From the NCBI GenBank assembly GCA_016630905.1, contig WBMQ01000010.1, positions 1,240,001-1,304,000 on the forward strand: 64,000 bases of DNA, in the 5' to 3' direction. The translations under genes and the position numbers were made by a program. Positions 46,888 to 57,544 of the stretch are shown here, piece after piece. The notes beneath the pieces were generated by a model, which saw only the letters and a program-made list of their open reading frames with translations, had not been told where the DNA came from and did no database searches. Position 1 is the stretch's first letter. The number at the start of each line of letters is the position of its first letter. The DNA comes from Capillidium heterosporum. Its lineage: Eukaryota; Entomophthoromycota; Entomophthoromycetes; Entomophthorales; Capillidiaceae.

Positions 46888-47746
46888 TTAAGCTGAGCTA
46901 CTATGTTTACGCCCGATTCTCAAGAAGATCTCAGCCTTGACAACCTTGATTTGATTGGGATCCCCGCCCCAAGCCTTCAAGAACTCATCGTACATTTCTG
47001 CAACTGGATCCTTACCAAACTTTGAGATGTAAACCTGGGTTGTAGAGTAAGTGCCTAATCTTTTAAGGTAATCAGGTAAGTTAGTCTCCCCTTCGATAAA
47101 GAACTTCCGGTTGATTTCGTCAGCATCGGTGTCGAATCCTTGAACTTTTTGGAAGGGCCAAGGTAAATTGACATACTCGTTTCGAACGTAACTTAGTTCG
47201 GGTGCTTCGATGGGTCGCAAATAAGTTTCGTGGAACTTGTTGTGCACAGCGTCAATTATGGAGTCTATTTTTGGTAAAAAGTAGCACCAAGCGGCTATTA
47301 TGCCGTTTGGCTTGAGTACTTTGTTGACTCTGGCATAGAATGCTTCATGGGGGATCCAGTGTAGAGCTACAGCTATGGTTACTAAGTCAATAGAATTATC
47401 AGCGATTAAGGTGGAGGTGGGATCTTCGGCCGATTCACAGTGGTAATTAATTTTTGGGTTGGACGGAGCATTGTCCAATTGGTTCTGGCTGAGGTCGGTA
47501 GCAACCACTTTATCAAAATGCGAAGCTAGCAGGCCGGCGGCCTGTCCATTACCAGTTGCTACGTCCCTAGTTATATATCAGCTTGGAGCTATTTGAAAAA
47601 ACTTACCAGGCTAATCTTTTATTATTGCAGAAACTCACGACGTAGTCGACCAATTCTTTAGGGTGACTGGGCCTGTACTTGGAGTAATTCTTGGCGTGGT
47701 TGGAAAATAGGTTCTTGCTTTCAGAGTGGTAGAAGTTTTCGGGCAT
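46888..47746 (-). CDS. SAM-dependent methyltransferase (type 11, Tmt1/Crg1-like), copy 2
   Basis: Two exons fit, 47746-47607 and 47566-46888, giving 272 residues. The first exon has the same 140-nt length and the same intron phase as copies 1 and 3. It encodes MPENFYHSESKNLFSNHAK, then motif I DVATGNGQAAGLL, VVATDLSQNQLDNAPSNPK, AEDPTSTLIADNSIDLVTIA and HWIPHEAFYARVNKVLKPNG. It is intact and close to copy 3, so it serves as the reference for reading copy 3's broken frame. The substrate is unknown. Confidence 0.9.
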
Positions 47747-48224
47747 TGCTTCTTTATGAACTGGTGATGTGCTAGTTGTGCTAAAAGTTGAAAAGGTTTA
47801 CGTGGACAATCTTGCTAAATTGATCTTATATATATCTGGTATGATGTAATTTTTTACAGGGAACACAAAAGGCAACGTTTCAATTAGCAGTGAAATGTGC
47901 TTTAGGGATCAACAGTTCTAGGAGATGTGGCCGTTACACTGCTAATGGCAAAGCATTACCCTGTATTGCAAAGTTTTATAACTTTATACAAGTTCAGCTT
48001 TACTCGACTGAGTAGTATGGAGCACTAGCACAATATCATCATTCTGCACAATATTTACATAGTTTAAATCTGATAGAATAGTAAAAATATATGAAAAAGA
48101 ACTTTGTAAGTTGATAAAATGGGTTTTTTATAGGTGCAACAATATCAAAGCTATAGTTTCAATAAAATATACACACCCTTCAAATTTATTAAGCTATTGT
48201 ACCTTTAAAATAATAACTTATAAG
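47747..48224. other. Spacer between methyltransferase copies 2 and 3
   Basis: AT-rich promoter of copy 2 and 3' flank of copy 3. No gene. Confidence 0.5.
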
Positions 48225-49085
48225 CTAAGCCGAGTTTCCTTGCTTGCGACCAACTCTCAGGAAGATCTCCTCCTTGACAGCCTTAACTTGATCAGGATCG
48301 CCTCCCCAAGCTTCCAAATACTCACCATACATCTCCTGCACTGGATCCTTACCAAACTTTGCAATGTAAACTTGAGTTGCTGAATAGGTATATACTCTTT
48401 TGAGGAAATCATGTAAATTCGTCTTTTGCTCAATAAAGAATTTCCTATTGATACCGTCGCAATCGGTATCAAACCCTTCAACTTTTTGAAAGGGCCAACT
48501 AAGACTGGTGTACTGAGATCTAACGTGGCTTAGTTCGGGCGCTTCAATGGGCTGTAGATAAGTTTTGTCAAACTTTTTGTGAACTGCATCGACTTGGTCA
48601 TTTACTTTAGGTAGAAAATAGGTCCAAGCAGCTATTATACCGCCTGATTTGAGTACTTTATTTACTCTGGCATAGAATGCTTCTTGAGGAAACCAGTGTA
48701 GAGCTACAGCTATGGTTACTAAGTCAATAGAGTTATCAGCGATTAAGGTGGAGGTAGGGATCTTCAGCTGGTTCACAAAAATAGCTGATTTTTGGGTTGG
48801 ACGAGGCATTATCCAAGTTGGTTCTGGCTGAGGTCGGTAGCAACTACCTTGTCAAAGTGAGTAGCTAAAAGATTGGCGGCCTGCCCATTGCCAGTTGCTA
48901 TATCCCTAGTTATATATCAGTTTGGAGTCATTTGAACAAACTTACCAGGCTAATTTCTTTTCAGTACAAAAACCTGCGATATAGTCTATTAATTCTTTAG
49001 GATGACCAGGCCTGTACTGAGAGTAAATGTTGGCGTGGTTGGAAAATAAATCCTTGCTTTGGGAATGGTAAGTGCTTTTAGCCAT
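48225..49085 (-). CDS. SAM-dependent methyltransferase copy 3, with two apparent +1 frameshifts
   Basis: Exon 1 is 49085-48946 (140 nt, as in the other copies), exon 2 is 48905-48225 (681 nt against 679 in copy 2). The two extra bases are the only lesions. At 48814 the minus strand reads CAA CTT G GAT AAT where the paralogues read Gln-Leu-Asp-Asn. At 48756 it reads GAT CCC T ACC TCC where copy 2 reads GAT CCC ACC TCC. Skipping both gives a full-length protein with all motifs (DIATGNGQAANLL, HWFPQEAFYARVNKVLK, YIAKFGKDPVQEMYGEYLE) and the shared C-terminus FLRVGRKQGNSA. It is either a very young pseudogene, a gene using +1 frameshifting, or a sequence with two base overcalls. I list it as CDS because no stop or missense damage to motifs is seen. 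Confidence 0.65.
48756..48759 (-). other. Extra base after a CCC proline codon in methyltransferase copy 3
   Basis: Minus-strand CCC (48759-48757) is followed by an extra T (48756). The frame before encodes a normal AED(P) motif start and the frame after continues TSTLIADNSIDLV as in copy 2. Confidence 0.6.
48811..48817 (-). other. Extra base after CTT in methyltransferase copy 3
   Basis: Minus strand CTT (48817-48815), extra G (48814), then GAT AAT. Zero-frame reading gives CTT GGA TAA, so a stop follows one codon later. CTT before a shift recalls the yeast Ty1 +1 site, but a GG overcall would look the same. Confidence 0.5.
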
Positions 49086-50428
49086 AGTTTCTTTGTAAAG
49101 TGATGAGTATGCTAACTGCGTTAAATGTTGGAAAGGTTTAAGTGGAATATGAATAGGTTTCATAGATGAGTTGGGTTGTGTTGTGTTGTTAAAACATTAA
49201 AATTGGATTGTAAAAAGTAAAGTTCACAACACAAGAAATTTAAATTGAAGCCACTTCAATTTTTACTTACTACTCTTTTATATAGTTGGGATAGGATGCA
49301 ATTTCTAACCAGGAATAAAAAGGCGACGTTTTAATTAGTAATGATTGAAGCTTATAGATGAGCCGTGCCGGAAGTAGTAGGCGTTACACTTCCAATGCCA
49401 TTGTACTTGTAGTTTATCCATAAGGATGAAGCTTTGCAAGGAAATATAGACAATAAAGTATATAAAAGTAGTCAGTAGTTTTTATACAATTACCAAAATC
49501 CTAGCTGTCTCCTCCAACAAGATGCTTAGCATACCCAAGTGTGCACAAGTATAAGTACGATGATCCTCAACTGGCTTTGATACAAGCTTCCAAAAAGAAT
49601 AAATCTAGTTTTAAGAATAGCTGTTCGATGTTTATAGCTTTTACTTTGATGTGAGGCTACTCTACTTTTATATTGTAGTTGATTATTCAATTTGTCAATG
49701 AATCACTCCTTAACATAGCTATCAACACCCAAGTACATCGACTATCCTATTGATATCTATATTTCAGCCTCTTCAACTTAATATATTTAAGTTTGACTTT
49801 AAAGTGTTTTTATAGCAACAAAAGTTATATGATGGAGGTGTTATTTGGTTAAGCCTGTGATATTTAACTTTTAGTCTTAAGCTACAAATAAAGTTTAACT
49901 CAATTTCAGACTACTGTATAAGGACATATTAATGTAAAGTGAAGCCAAATCCGCCATATACTAACATTTCTTACTATCTAACTTATAGATATGCAAATGA
50001 AGCAATATAGGACAATGAAAAGTTTTTTACATTAATTGACAAATAAACTAATTTGATTCATGACGTTTACTGTTAATCTTACTTACCCATTTGGACTCCT
50101 TGGTAGCAGAATTGTGCCCAATTAAGATAGATTAATGTTAAAAGAGTTGTATATTATTAGCTCTTCATTATTATATTTTGGGGGTATTATTTAATAGAAA
50201 TGAAAAAGCTACTAAAATGCAAAGGTGTGAGCATTCAATCGGGGTAATAATAAATTGACAGAAATAACTAAATTAGCTTTTGGGATTTAGATACAAAGAC
50301 GGTAAAATGGAGTTTCTTGGTGGAACACGAACCCAGTACAAAGACCGGCTTATTTCTCAAGATGTATATTTACTTTCACCTTTATTCTGACTGCAGCTTA
50401 GAATCTATACTTTTGCTAACTCTGTGAA
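49086..50428. other. Intergenic region between the methyltransferase and RING clusters
   Basis: About 1.3 kb. A stop-free stretch near 49500-49650 (SVHKYKYDDPQLALIQASKK) looks weakly coding-like but has no start or homology I recognise. Upstream of 50429 are elements also found before the other RING copies. Confidence 0.4.
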
Positions 50429-51661
50429 ATGGTTACAGAGAACAATGAACTCCAACCTTCAAACCCTGAAGTTGCAACTGACCAAACTGTTTCGCTGGAC
50501 CAAAATAACCAGTTGTTCATTTTACGAGATATAAATCCTAACCCAGAAGCTAAGAATATTCATTCAACTAAGCAGAATGAGGAGTTGCAAGTTGCCAATA
50601 CTTCCACTAACAGCATTGAAGTCGACATGGAAGTTGGAATCAACAGCATAGTTAACCAAAGCGACATTTTAGTTTATTTTCCAGATGAAAGCTACTTTAA
50701 ACGTCAACTACGGATATTTAGGAACCTCCCGTCGAACAAGAAGTTTATTTTATTTTTAAATACCATTTCAGATTTAATTCTAGTAAATATAGTTGTAATA
50801 TACCTATATTGAACTTTAATTAGGTTATCATAACTCCTATAATAGTACATTTGGCTGGTGAGCATCAGTGTGAAGCTCCCTTAGGTGCTTTATTTATTGC
50901 ATTTGTGATTATACTTGGACTGTCGATACCATTCACCTTCCTCAACAGCTTGACCTTTTCTTACGATATATCTCGAACCAGTTTAGATAGAACCATCAAT
51001 AGGTACTATATTTGTAAATTTACTCACTAACGTTTCCTTTAGCATTTTATTTGTTTTTGCTTTAGCTGTCCTCATCCTACCTTTGACACTGCTCATTCTA
51101 GCTACAAAGGATGCTACCTGTTCAACCCAGAGCCCTTACCTGTACTACTATACGATAGCGCTATTTGTTTATTATGCCCTCAACGTAGTTGCTCATACCA
51201 CTGATTTGTTGTACATAGTCTGCATTCTTTTATTCCTCCCTCTTCTGCTCATCTTCGGCATCATCTATATAGTCAAGCAGAAGTACTTTATCAAAACTAC
51301 TGAAGATGCCATCAACGAACAACCGGTATTCAAATTTCTCAAACTTCATTCCATCAAAAAAGATGCCGAAAGTGTTATCGATGCACCTCCACAACGGTCT
51401 TTCTCTATGTACTCGTTAAATTGGGTTAAATCCAGCGAGAAGAAGTTCAAGAAAATGTTAAAGAACGACCAGTTCCCTGTCATCAAGGATTTGGATAAAG
51501 GTGATGCACTGTGTACGGTATGCCAGGGTGAGTATGAGGATGGTGAGTTGGTCCGATTGTTGAAATGTAACCATCACCACCATATGGAGTGTATCGATAG
51601 GTGGTTGGTTACCAATCCTACTTGCCCGTTGTGTAAATTTGATATTTTGGAGGATAAGTAG
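50429..51661 (+). CDS. Multi-pass membrane RING-H2 protein (probable E3 ubiquitin ligase), copy 1
   Basis: Three exons fit, 50429-50782, 50824-51002 and 51043-51661, giving 383 residues. The N-terminal 90 residues are polar and Asn/Gln/Ser-rich and cytosolic-looking, followed by YFPDESYFKRQLRIFRNLPS. Four to five hydrophobic segments follow (about residues 105-260), then a cytosolic C-terminus with RING-H2: CTVCQGEYEDGELVRLLKC, then HHHHMECIDRW and CPLC, a complete C3H2C3 zinc set. Proteins of this plan ubiquitinate membrane cargo in the secretory or endosomal system; the partner is unknown. Frame and zinc ligands are intact. It is the reference for two tandem paralogues downstream. Confidence 0.88.
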
Positions 51662-52379
51662 GAGATGTATATTTTGTATTGTAACTTGTAGTAACATTTG
51701 TGTAAAGTACTAATAATCGATAAATTAATTCAGATTTAATAAATTCAAGTATATTGGTTTTAGACATATGTATACTCTATAATTTCGAATACTAGCAATA
51801 GTCTGAGACAGCTGTTAAGAAATTATAACACATATGTATTGATCATCTCTATATATTAGACATATTGTATCAAATCGAAAGTTAACTTTATTTACATGTC
51901 TATTGCCAAATTTATACCCATTTAAATGCACCCCTATAGAGTGATAATGGCTGTTTCCAGATATATTTAAAATGCCATAATATCATTAAGTTATCCCCTT
52001 TACCCATCAAGGAGTACATCTATAAACAGATGAAGAAACTACTAAAATGCAAAAGTGTAGATAACCAACTGAGATGATGATAGCTAATAAATATTTTAGA
52101 TTTGGATTGGAATCTACGATACCAGGTTCTCTATCAAGCTTAAATAGCTTAGAATTTCAAGTTTAAAGAAACAATCCATCTTTTTAGGAATGATAGGCAA
52201 TTATATCTATTTTGTACGTAAATCTCTTAATGAAGCTTTAGGCTAGTAATATAGACCTCATGTCATTTATAAGAAATTTTTAGGCTATGCAAGCCGAGTA
52301 CGAAGACCAATTTAATTATCAAGATAGATAGCTGCTTTCAACTATTTCATAAATTCTGTAAGGTCAGTGGCTTTATAAA
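51662..52379. other. Spacer between RING copies 1 and 2
   Basis: Contains a segment near 52029-52070 that repeats the upstream flank of copy 1 (near 50205-50240; both have CTACTAAAATGCAAA), so promoters were duplicated with the genes. No gene. Confidence 0.5.
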
Positions 52380-53597
52380 ATGCTAATAGAAACCAACAAG
52401 CTTCAGTCTTCCAACACTGAGGTGACAGCTAATCCTATTACTTTGTCGGAACAAAGTAATCAGCTATCAGCTCTATAAGGTCCAAGCTTTAACCTAGATT
52501 CTAAGAGTAACAATTCAAGTGAATAGAAAGTGAAACTACAAGCTGTCAACACTTTCACTCAACCCATCAAAACTGACATTGAAGCTGGAATCGGCAATGA
52601 CGATCAAAGCGACTCATTAGCTTATTTTCATGATGAAAGCTACGTTGGGCGTCAAGTACGCATGTACAAGAGCTTTCCACAAACAAAAAAGAAGGTCTTC
52701 TTTCCGGTTGTTTTTATGGGTTTCGTTTTTGTAAGTATATTGATTTTGTAACGATATTGATCTTCTATTAGATAATCTTAACTTTGACGATAGTATACTT
52801 GGCTGATGGATATCAATGAAGTTTCAATAGATACAGTGCTCATCATCTATTTAGCCAAAGCTGCGTTGTCACTATTCTTCAACTTCTTCAAATATATAAC
52901 CAAAATTTATACTTTTACTCGGATAAGGAAAGATAGGGCCATTGTAATGTATCTCTACTATAAACTCATTGCTGATATTTCTTTTAGGATCTCAGCCATT
53001 CCGATCCCTAATTTCTACTTATCAATTGCAATAGCCTTTTATTTGGCCATCAATAATTCTTCCTGCGCGACCCATAGCTCTGTTAGTGCACCATGCCCTG
53101 GATAGCTTTCCCTTCCATCAATCTACTGTATACTTACCTCTACCTGATTTGCCTTCCATGTTTACTTATTGCAATCATCATCTGGACATTCAAGATATGC
53201 TTTACTAATATACCAGAAGATTCACTTAACAAGTAACAGGTATCCAAGTTCCTCAAGCTGCATTCCATCAAAAAGGATGCCAAAAGTGACCTTGATGAAC
53301 TTGTTTAGGGATTCTATATGATCTGGTTAGATTCCTGTGCAACCGGCTTTCGTAATTGGACGATATCTACTGAAAAAAAGGTTGATAGATTGTTTTCAGA
53401 GGACTGAGTTCCTATTATTGAGAGCTTATATAGCTGTGAAGCACTGTATACGATTTGTCAGAGTTCATATAAGGATAGCGAGCTGATTCAACAGCTGCAG
53501 TGTAGTCACCATCACTATGAGGAGTGTATCGACAAGTGATTATTTTTTAATACCACCTATCCCTTGTGTAACTTTGATGTCTTAGAGAACAAGTAGC
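52380..53597 (+). pseudogene. RING-H2 membrane protein, copy 2, dead
   Basis: It aligns along copy 1 from MLIETNKLQSSNTEVTANPI through YFHDESYVGRQVRMYKSFP, the hydrophobic segments, KFLKLHSIKKDAKS and the RING region, but in several frames. Decay is clear: TAA early after NQLSAL, further stops in the loop region, the first RING cysteine changed to Tyr (ALYTICQ for ALCTVCQ), another zinc cysteine changed to Tyr (TTYPLC for PTCPLC) and the conserved Trp after the zinc helix replaced by a stop (ECIDK then TGA). It cannot fold a RING. It ends at the same FDVLENK stop as copy 1's FDILEDK. Confidence 0.9.
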
Positions 53598-54188
53598 GAG
53601 ATTATAGTTTACGTTAGTTTATACTGGCTCCTGCCTAAAATATTACGTAGTTGATATATTTGTTTGGATGTAATAAATTTAAATGGTATAGCTTTGAATG
53701 TAGTTACATTTTACATAATCTAATTTCAAAAGTATGTATAATGGTTTAGAGAAGCTATCGAGAAGCCATATGCTATATAGATCTAGTATCTTTAAATATA
53801 AATTCCATTGAATTTTGAAGGTATTTTATGAATAATTATCTTCAAGTATATGCCCATTTTAAATACACCCTAGTAGTAAGACAATTGCTACAAATTAGTA
53901 TAGCTAAATATATACAGAGTACTACTATATTGTTAGTTTATATCTGATATCCTCTGAAGAGTTCCATTTAGTGACTAGAGAAGCCATTGAAATGCGCAGC
54001 CTTGAGCATTTTTCGGAACAATAGTAGATTCGAAAGTGAAGGCATAACTTAGTTTAATAGGAAAATGAAAATCCATATTTCGGATGGTACACATAACTTA
54101 GTACAAAAATCAGCTCATTTATCAAAGTAGATGGCTACTTTCACCTTTCATTCTACTGTTTTATCCAACAAAGTCAAAAACTCTACAA
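53598..54188. other. Spacer between RING copies 2 and 3
   Basis: Repeats flank elements of the other copies (a CTTTCACCTTTCATTCT-type string near 54136, comparable to 50379). No gene. Confidence 0.5.
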
Positions 54189-55467
54189 ATGGGTGCTGGA
54201 AATATCGAACTGCAGTCCTCCAACCCGGATGTAATGACTAGGCCACAATACTTTAATGGAACAAGGTAGCCAGCTACCTATTCCACAGGAGCAAAGTCTC
54301 AACCCAACAAACCAAAGTGATAGTTTCTATCCCATAGATCTTGACCTCGATTCTAATAGCAATCTTTCTACAAATCCGACTCAAGAAGCTATTAGCCTAC
54401 CAACTCTTCTCCTCAGAGCTACGAAGTCGAAGTTGAAGTTGGAATTAACGTCGAAGGAAGTGAAACCAATGTGGTAGTATATGCACCAGAAGAAGGCTAC
54501 TTCAAGCGCCAACGACAGATATACAAGAGTCTCCCGTTCAGCAAAAAATTTGGCTGCCTTATGAGCATCTTTATGGGTTTAGCTCTAGTAAATTTATCAA
54601 TAGTGTGCCAATACTTATTTATATTAGATTATCTTAACTCCGATAATTATATATCTTGCTGATGGACACAGATGTAAAAGCCCACTAGTTACATTACTCA
54701 TTGCATTCGCGGCTGTACGTGCCATATCCTTACCCTTCACCTTTCTCCACAATTTGACCTTAACTTACGAGATAACTCGTACTGGTTTAGATAAAGTCAT
54801 CTCATGGTACTGGCATTACAAATTTACTTACTGACATCTTTATTTAGGACCAACTATATATTTTTTATGGCTGCCCTTGCGATATCCGGTATACTTTTCA
54901 GCCTGGCTTTCAAGGATATTTATTGTGATATACAAAGTCCCCTACCTGTACTACTACTCTATAGCTTTATTTGGGTACTATGCCCTCATAGTTATTGATA
55001 GCATTACTGGTTTAGTACGACTCAGTCTTATATTGGCAATCTCTCCACTTTTGCTCGTTATCGGTATTATCGCCATTATCAAGAAAAAGTACTTTACTCA
55101 GACACCGGAACGGGCTATAAATAGGCAGCCGGTCTTCAAGTTCTTTACTGAGCAGTCCTTTAAAAAAGATGCTGAAGGTGGCCTCGATGCATCAACCCAA
55201 GGACCCTTCAATATGAACCCGTTACATTGGGTGAAATCTAGTGAACAGAAGTTTAAGAAGATGCTGAAGACCGATCAGTTCCCCATCATCAAGGATCTTA
55301 ATAAAGACGACGCTTTGTGTACGATCTGTCAGTGTGAGTACGAAGACGGAGATTTAATCCGACTACTAAAGTGTAAACATCACCACCATATGGAGTGCGT
55401 CGACAAATGGCTGATTACTAATACTACCTGTCCCCTGTGTAAGTTTGATATTATGGAGAAGAAGTAG
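54189..55467 (+). CDS. Multi-pass membrane RING-H2 protein, copy 3, with apparent frame changes
   Basis: The exon plan matches copy 1: 54189-54587, 54628-54806 (179 nt, same as copy 1) and 54848-55467 (620 nt against 619). RING-H2 is complete: CTICQCEYEDGDLIRLLKC, HHHHMECVDKW, CPLC. Three frame changes are needed for full alignment: one extra base at about 54230-54255, one missing base near 54398 (both in the polar N-terminus, so they cancel) and one extra C at 54942 after CCC (AGT CCC C TAC CTG TAC, copy 1 AGC CCT TAC CTG TAC). A start at 54256 (MEQGSQLPIP) avoids the first. Either this is a young pseudogene with an untouched RING or the sequence carries indel errors. Confidence 0.6.
54939..54942 (+). 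other. Extra base after a CCC proline codon in RING copy 3
   Basis: CCC (54939-54941) then an extra C (54942), then TAC CTG TAC as in copy 1. Exon 3 is one base longer than in copy 1 for this reason alone. Confidence 0.6.
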
Positions 55468-55797
55468 TGGAATGTATGTTTCGTGGTGCAACTAAAATAA
55501 CTCTTATATAAGGCACTACTAACCGATAAATTATACAGGTTTAATAATTTAAATAATTTAATTTTGGATGCATTTGTATTATATACATTGAACTTTTTAA
55601 AAACTAATAGCAATTTAAAGAGCTATTAAGGGGTTTATCGAATCGCAAGTTTAATAAGTTATATAAATAATATAAAATGAGAATATGAATTCAAAAAAGT
55701 AAATTCTACTAAAGTATCTGTTATATTATAAACTTTACTTCTATTCGTTATACTGAACTTTACCAACAATATATCGTAAATCTATTTACCTTTGCTA

Positions 55798-56523
55798 CTA
55801 CTTCAACCTCAATTTAAATAGACAATTGACTTTCTCGACGATCTTATTGACCTTCAAAACCTTGAAAAACTTTTTGCTCTCCGTTATAAAGTAGTCATAT
55901 ACCAACGGGTCTCTCAACTCAAAACTTATTAGAACCTTAGTTTTATTACTTACCACCAACCTCCTTAACGTCTCTATTATCAGCTGTGTCGAATTTTTGT
56001 CGTAACAACAATCCGATACCAATATGTAGTCTAATTCTAAATCGTTTTTATCCAGTAGGCATTGCAAAGTTTTGTAAGTTTCAGGTTGAGACCAATCTAT
56101 AAAAGTGGAAGCTATACATGAGTTCTTCAAAGGTTGATTTAGCTTAATATTTGGATCCTTCAACTCTTGGTCGATATTGAATAAAGAGCCGTCCAGCTTT
56201 TCAAAGTTGTAATAGTTACCAGCTATATTCAAGTTCAAGTTGTTCATAACTTCCTCTCTATCGCTTAGGAGAACGTTGAAGTTTAGAGAAGCTAGAACTA
56301 TACCGGACAAACCACAACCAGCCCCTAACTCTAAACTTAGGTTTTTGTTGTCGGGTGTCGCTTTTTTCTTGACATTCTTGAGTAAGTACTCACTCAAGAC
56401 TAAACTACCGCTCCATATCGTCGTACCGTGCTCTAAAGTTGTCGTATCTTGGTATAGAACGTAACTTTTTCCTAGTAGGTCGAGGGTCTGGTGGGTCTTT
56501 CCTTTTATCGAGTCGATATCCAT
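55798..56523 (-). CDS. METTL21-like protein-lysine methyltransferase
   Basis: Seven-beta-strand methyltransferase of the METTL21/EFM type that modifies lysines on translation factors or chaperones. 241 residues from MDIDSIKG. Motifs: TIWSGSLVLSEYLL (substrate-side W), SAM-binding LELGAGCGLSGIVLASL, strand-2 acidic LLSDREEVMNNLNLN, FIDWSQPE, DYILVSDCCYD at the place of the catalytic DxxY motif, and KVLISFELRDPLVYDYF. The target protein is unknown. An upstream in-frame ATG at 56622 would add 33 residues (MNTFLRIFQIPTKFF...) with the Phe/Arg/Lys pattern of a mitochondrial presequence, so two forms are possible. Single exon, intact. Confidence 0.82.
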   Translation of the reverse strand: MDIDSIKGKTHQTLDLLGKSYVLYQDTTTLEHGTTIWSGSLVLSEYLLKNVKKKATPDNKNLSLELGAGCGLSGIVLASLNFNVLLSDREEVMNNLNLNIAGNYYNFEKLDGSLFNIDQELKDPNIKLNQPLKNSCIASTFIDWSQPETYKTLQCLLDKNDLELDYILVSDCCYDKNSTQLIIETLRRLVVSNKTKVLISFELRDPLVYDYFITESKKFFKVLKVNKIVEKVNCLFKLRLK

Positions 56524-56965
56524 TTCTTGATGGTAATTTTGGGAGGTTGTCAGAACGAATAAAGAGTTTACATTTTCAAAAAATTTTGTAGGAATTTGGA
56601 AAATTCTAAGAAAAGTGTTCAAAGAATTGAATTAGGCTAGCAAATTGTATTACTAAATACCATCATTTTATTATTTATCCATGTTGTACTATATTAATGA
56701 AGGTTTTAAACCGTATACTTATAAGGCAGATTAACTTGCAACCATGCACAACCAAAGATTTTCACTTTTAAATCTTGAAATCCTCAACGTTGTTGTCTAC
56801 CTTAGTTGGAACGGATTGAATAAACACAGCACATATAAAGACAAAGCATTGAACAGAATCATGAAATGGAACATGGACTTCAAACCTTCTGCATATATAT
56901 TTTCAGCGTGTTGTAAATATCTTCAGGCAACATCTTGAACTCCAAGACTGGATCAGGGACTCCTG

Positions 56966-57340
56966 TCAGTTTAAATACCGCCATAGATCCTTGATTCTAT
57001 ATCTAAATATAGCGCCTTGGAGGCCGATATCTAACATTCCACCCAACTGGGTAGAAAATGAGGAAAAAGTTGTCACACTGGATATATATTTAGGATCATA
57101 ATTCAATTACGCAGATAATAACATCGTTTGAATACACATACCTATACTTACATCACTCAATCCCGTAAAGCAAAGTTCCTTAGCTGAACTGGATTCTTCC
57201 TTCATCAACGACATCAAGCCGGGAATAATAATATATAATGTTGGCTGGTCGCCCTCGCTGAGTGTTTGACCACTGGCTCGGACTTCCAGTCGAGTGGGTT
57301 CGGCCGAACTTGGTGAGTCCTTCGGCATGGGACGTGACAT
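56966..57340 (-). CDS. Small conserved-looking protein, unknown family
   Basis: Two exons fit, 57340-57111 and 57077-56966, with a 33-nt intron (gtaattg...atccag), giving 113 residues. The N-terminus is Pro/Ser-rich (MSRPMPKDSPSSAEPTRLEV), the middle is hydrophobic (PTLYIIIPGLMSLMKE) and the end is amphipathic (QTMLLSAVTTFSSFSTQLGG, then GAIFRYRIKDLWRYLN). Codon use is more C/G-rich than the neighbourhood, as in conserved genes. A rival model using a gtaagt donor after GLSD gives a different C-terminus but needs an intron of about 80 nt and a weak gttaga donor, so I prefer the one given. I do not recognise the family. Confidence 0.5.
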
Positions 57341-57544
57341 GTGTATCGTGTTGTGGGCTGACTAATATAGATGCTGCAACTGCCCTACAATTAAATCCAA
57401 TATAAAAGCTTTATTCTTGCGACACTTCTGGTTAGGAACCCTTAAAACGTTATAATCAACCTAACCCAAACTTAATCTACGATTAGGGCGAACTCAAAAG
57501 AAAGGTCTCAAACAATTCTGATAAACCGACTCAGAAACTCTCTT

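Noticed and set aside
52380-53597. RING copy 2 as a functional variant
   Set aside because: Two zinc-binding cysteines are lost and the conserved Trp is a stop codon.
2624-54942. Universal quadruplet decoding of CCC-N as proline
   Set aside because: Many CCC-T and CCC-C pairs in intact genes of the window are read as plain triplets, so any +1 event must depend on context or be a sequence error.
56880-57340. Alternative splice model for the small gene, ending MAVFKLTGVPDP...
   Set aside because: It needs an intron of about 80 nt and a gttaga donor, unlike all other introns here (30-50 nt, mostly gtaa/gtac).
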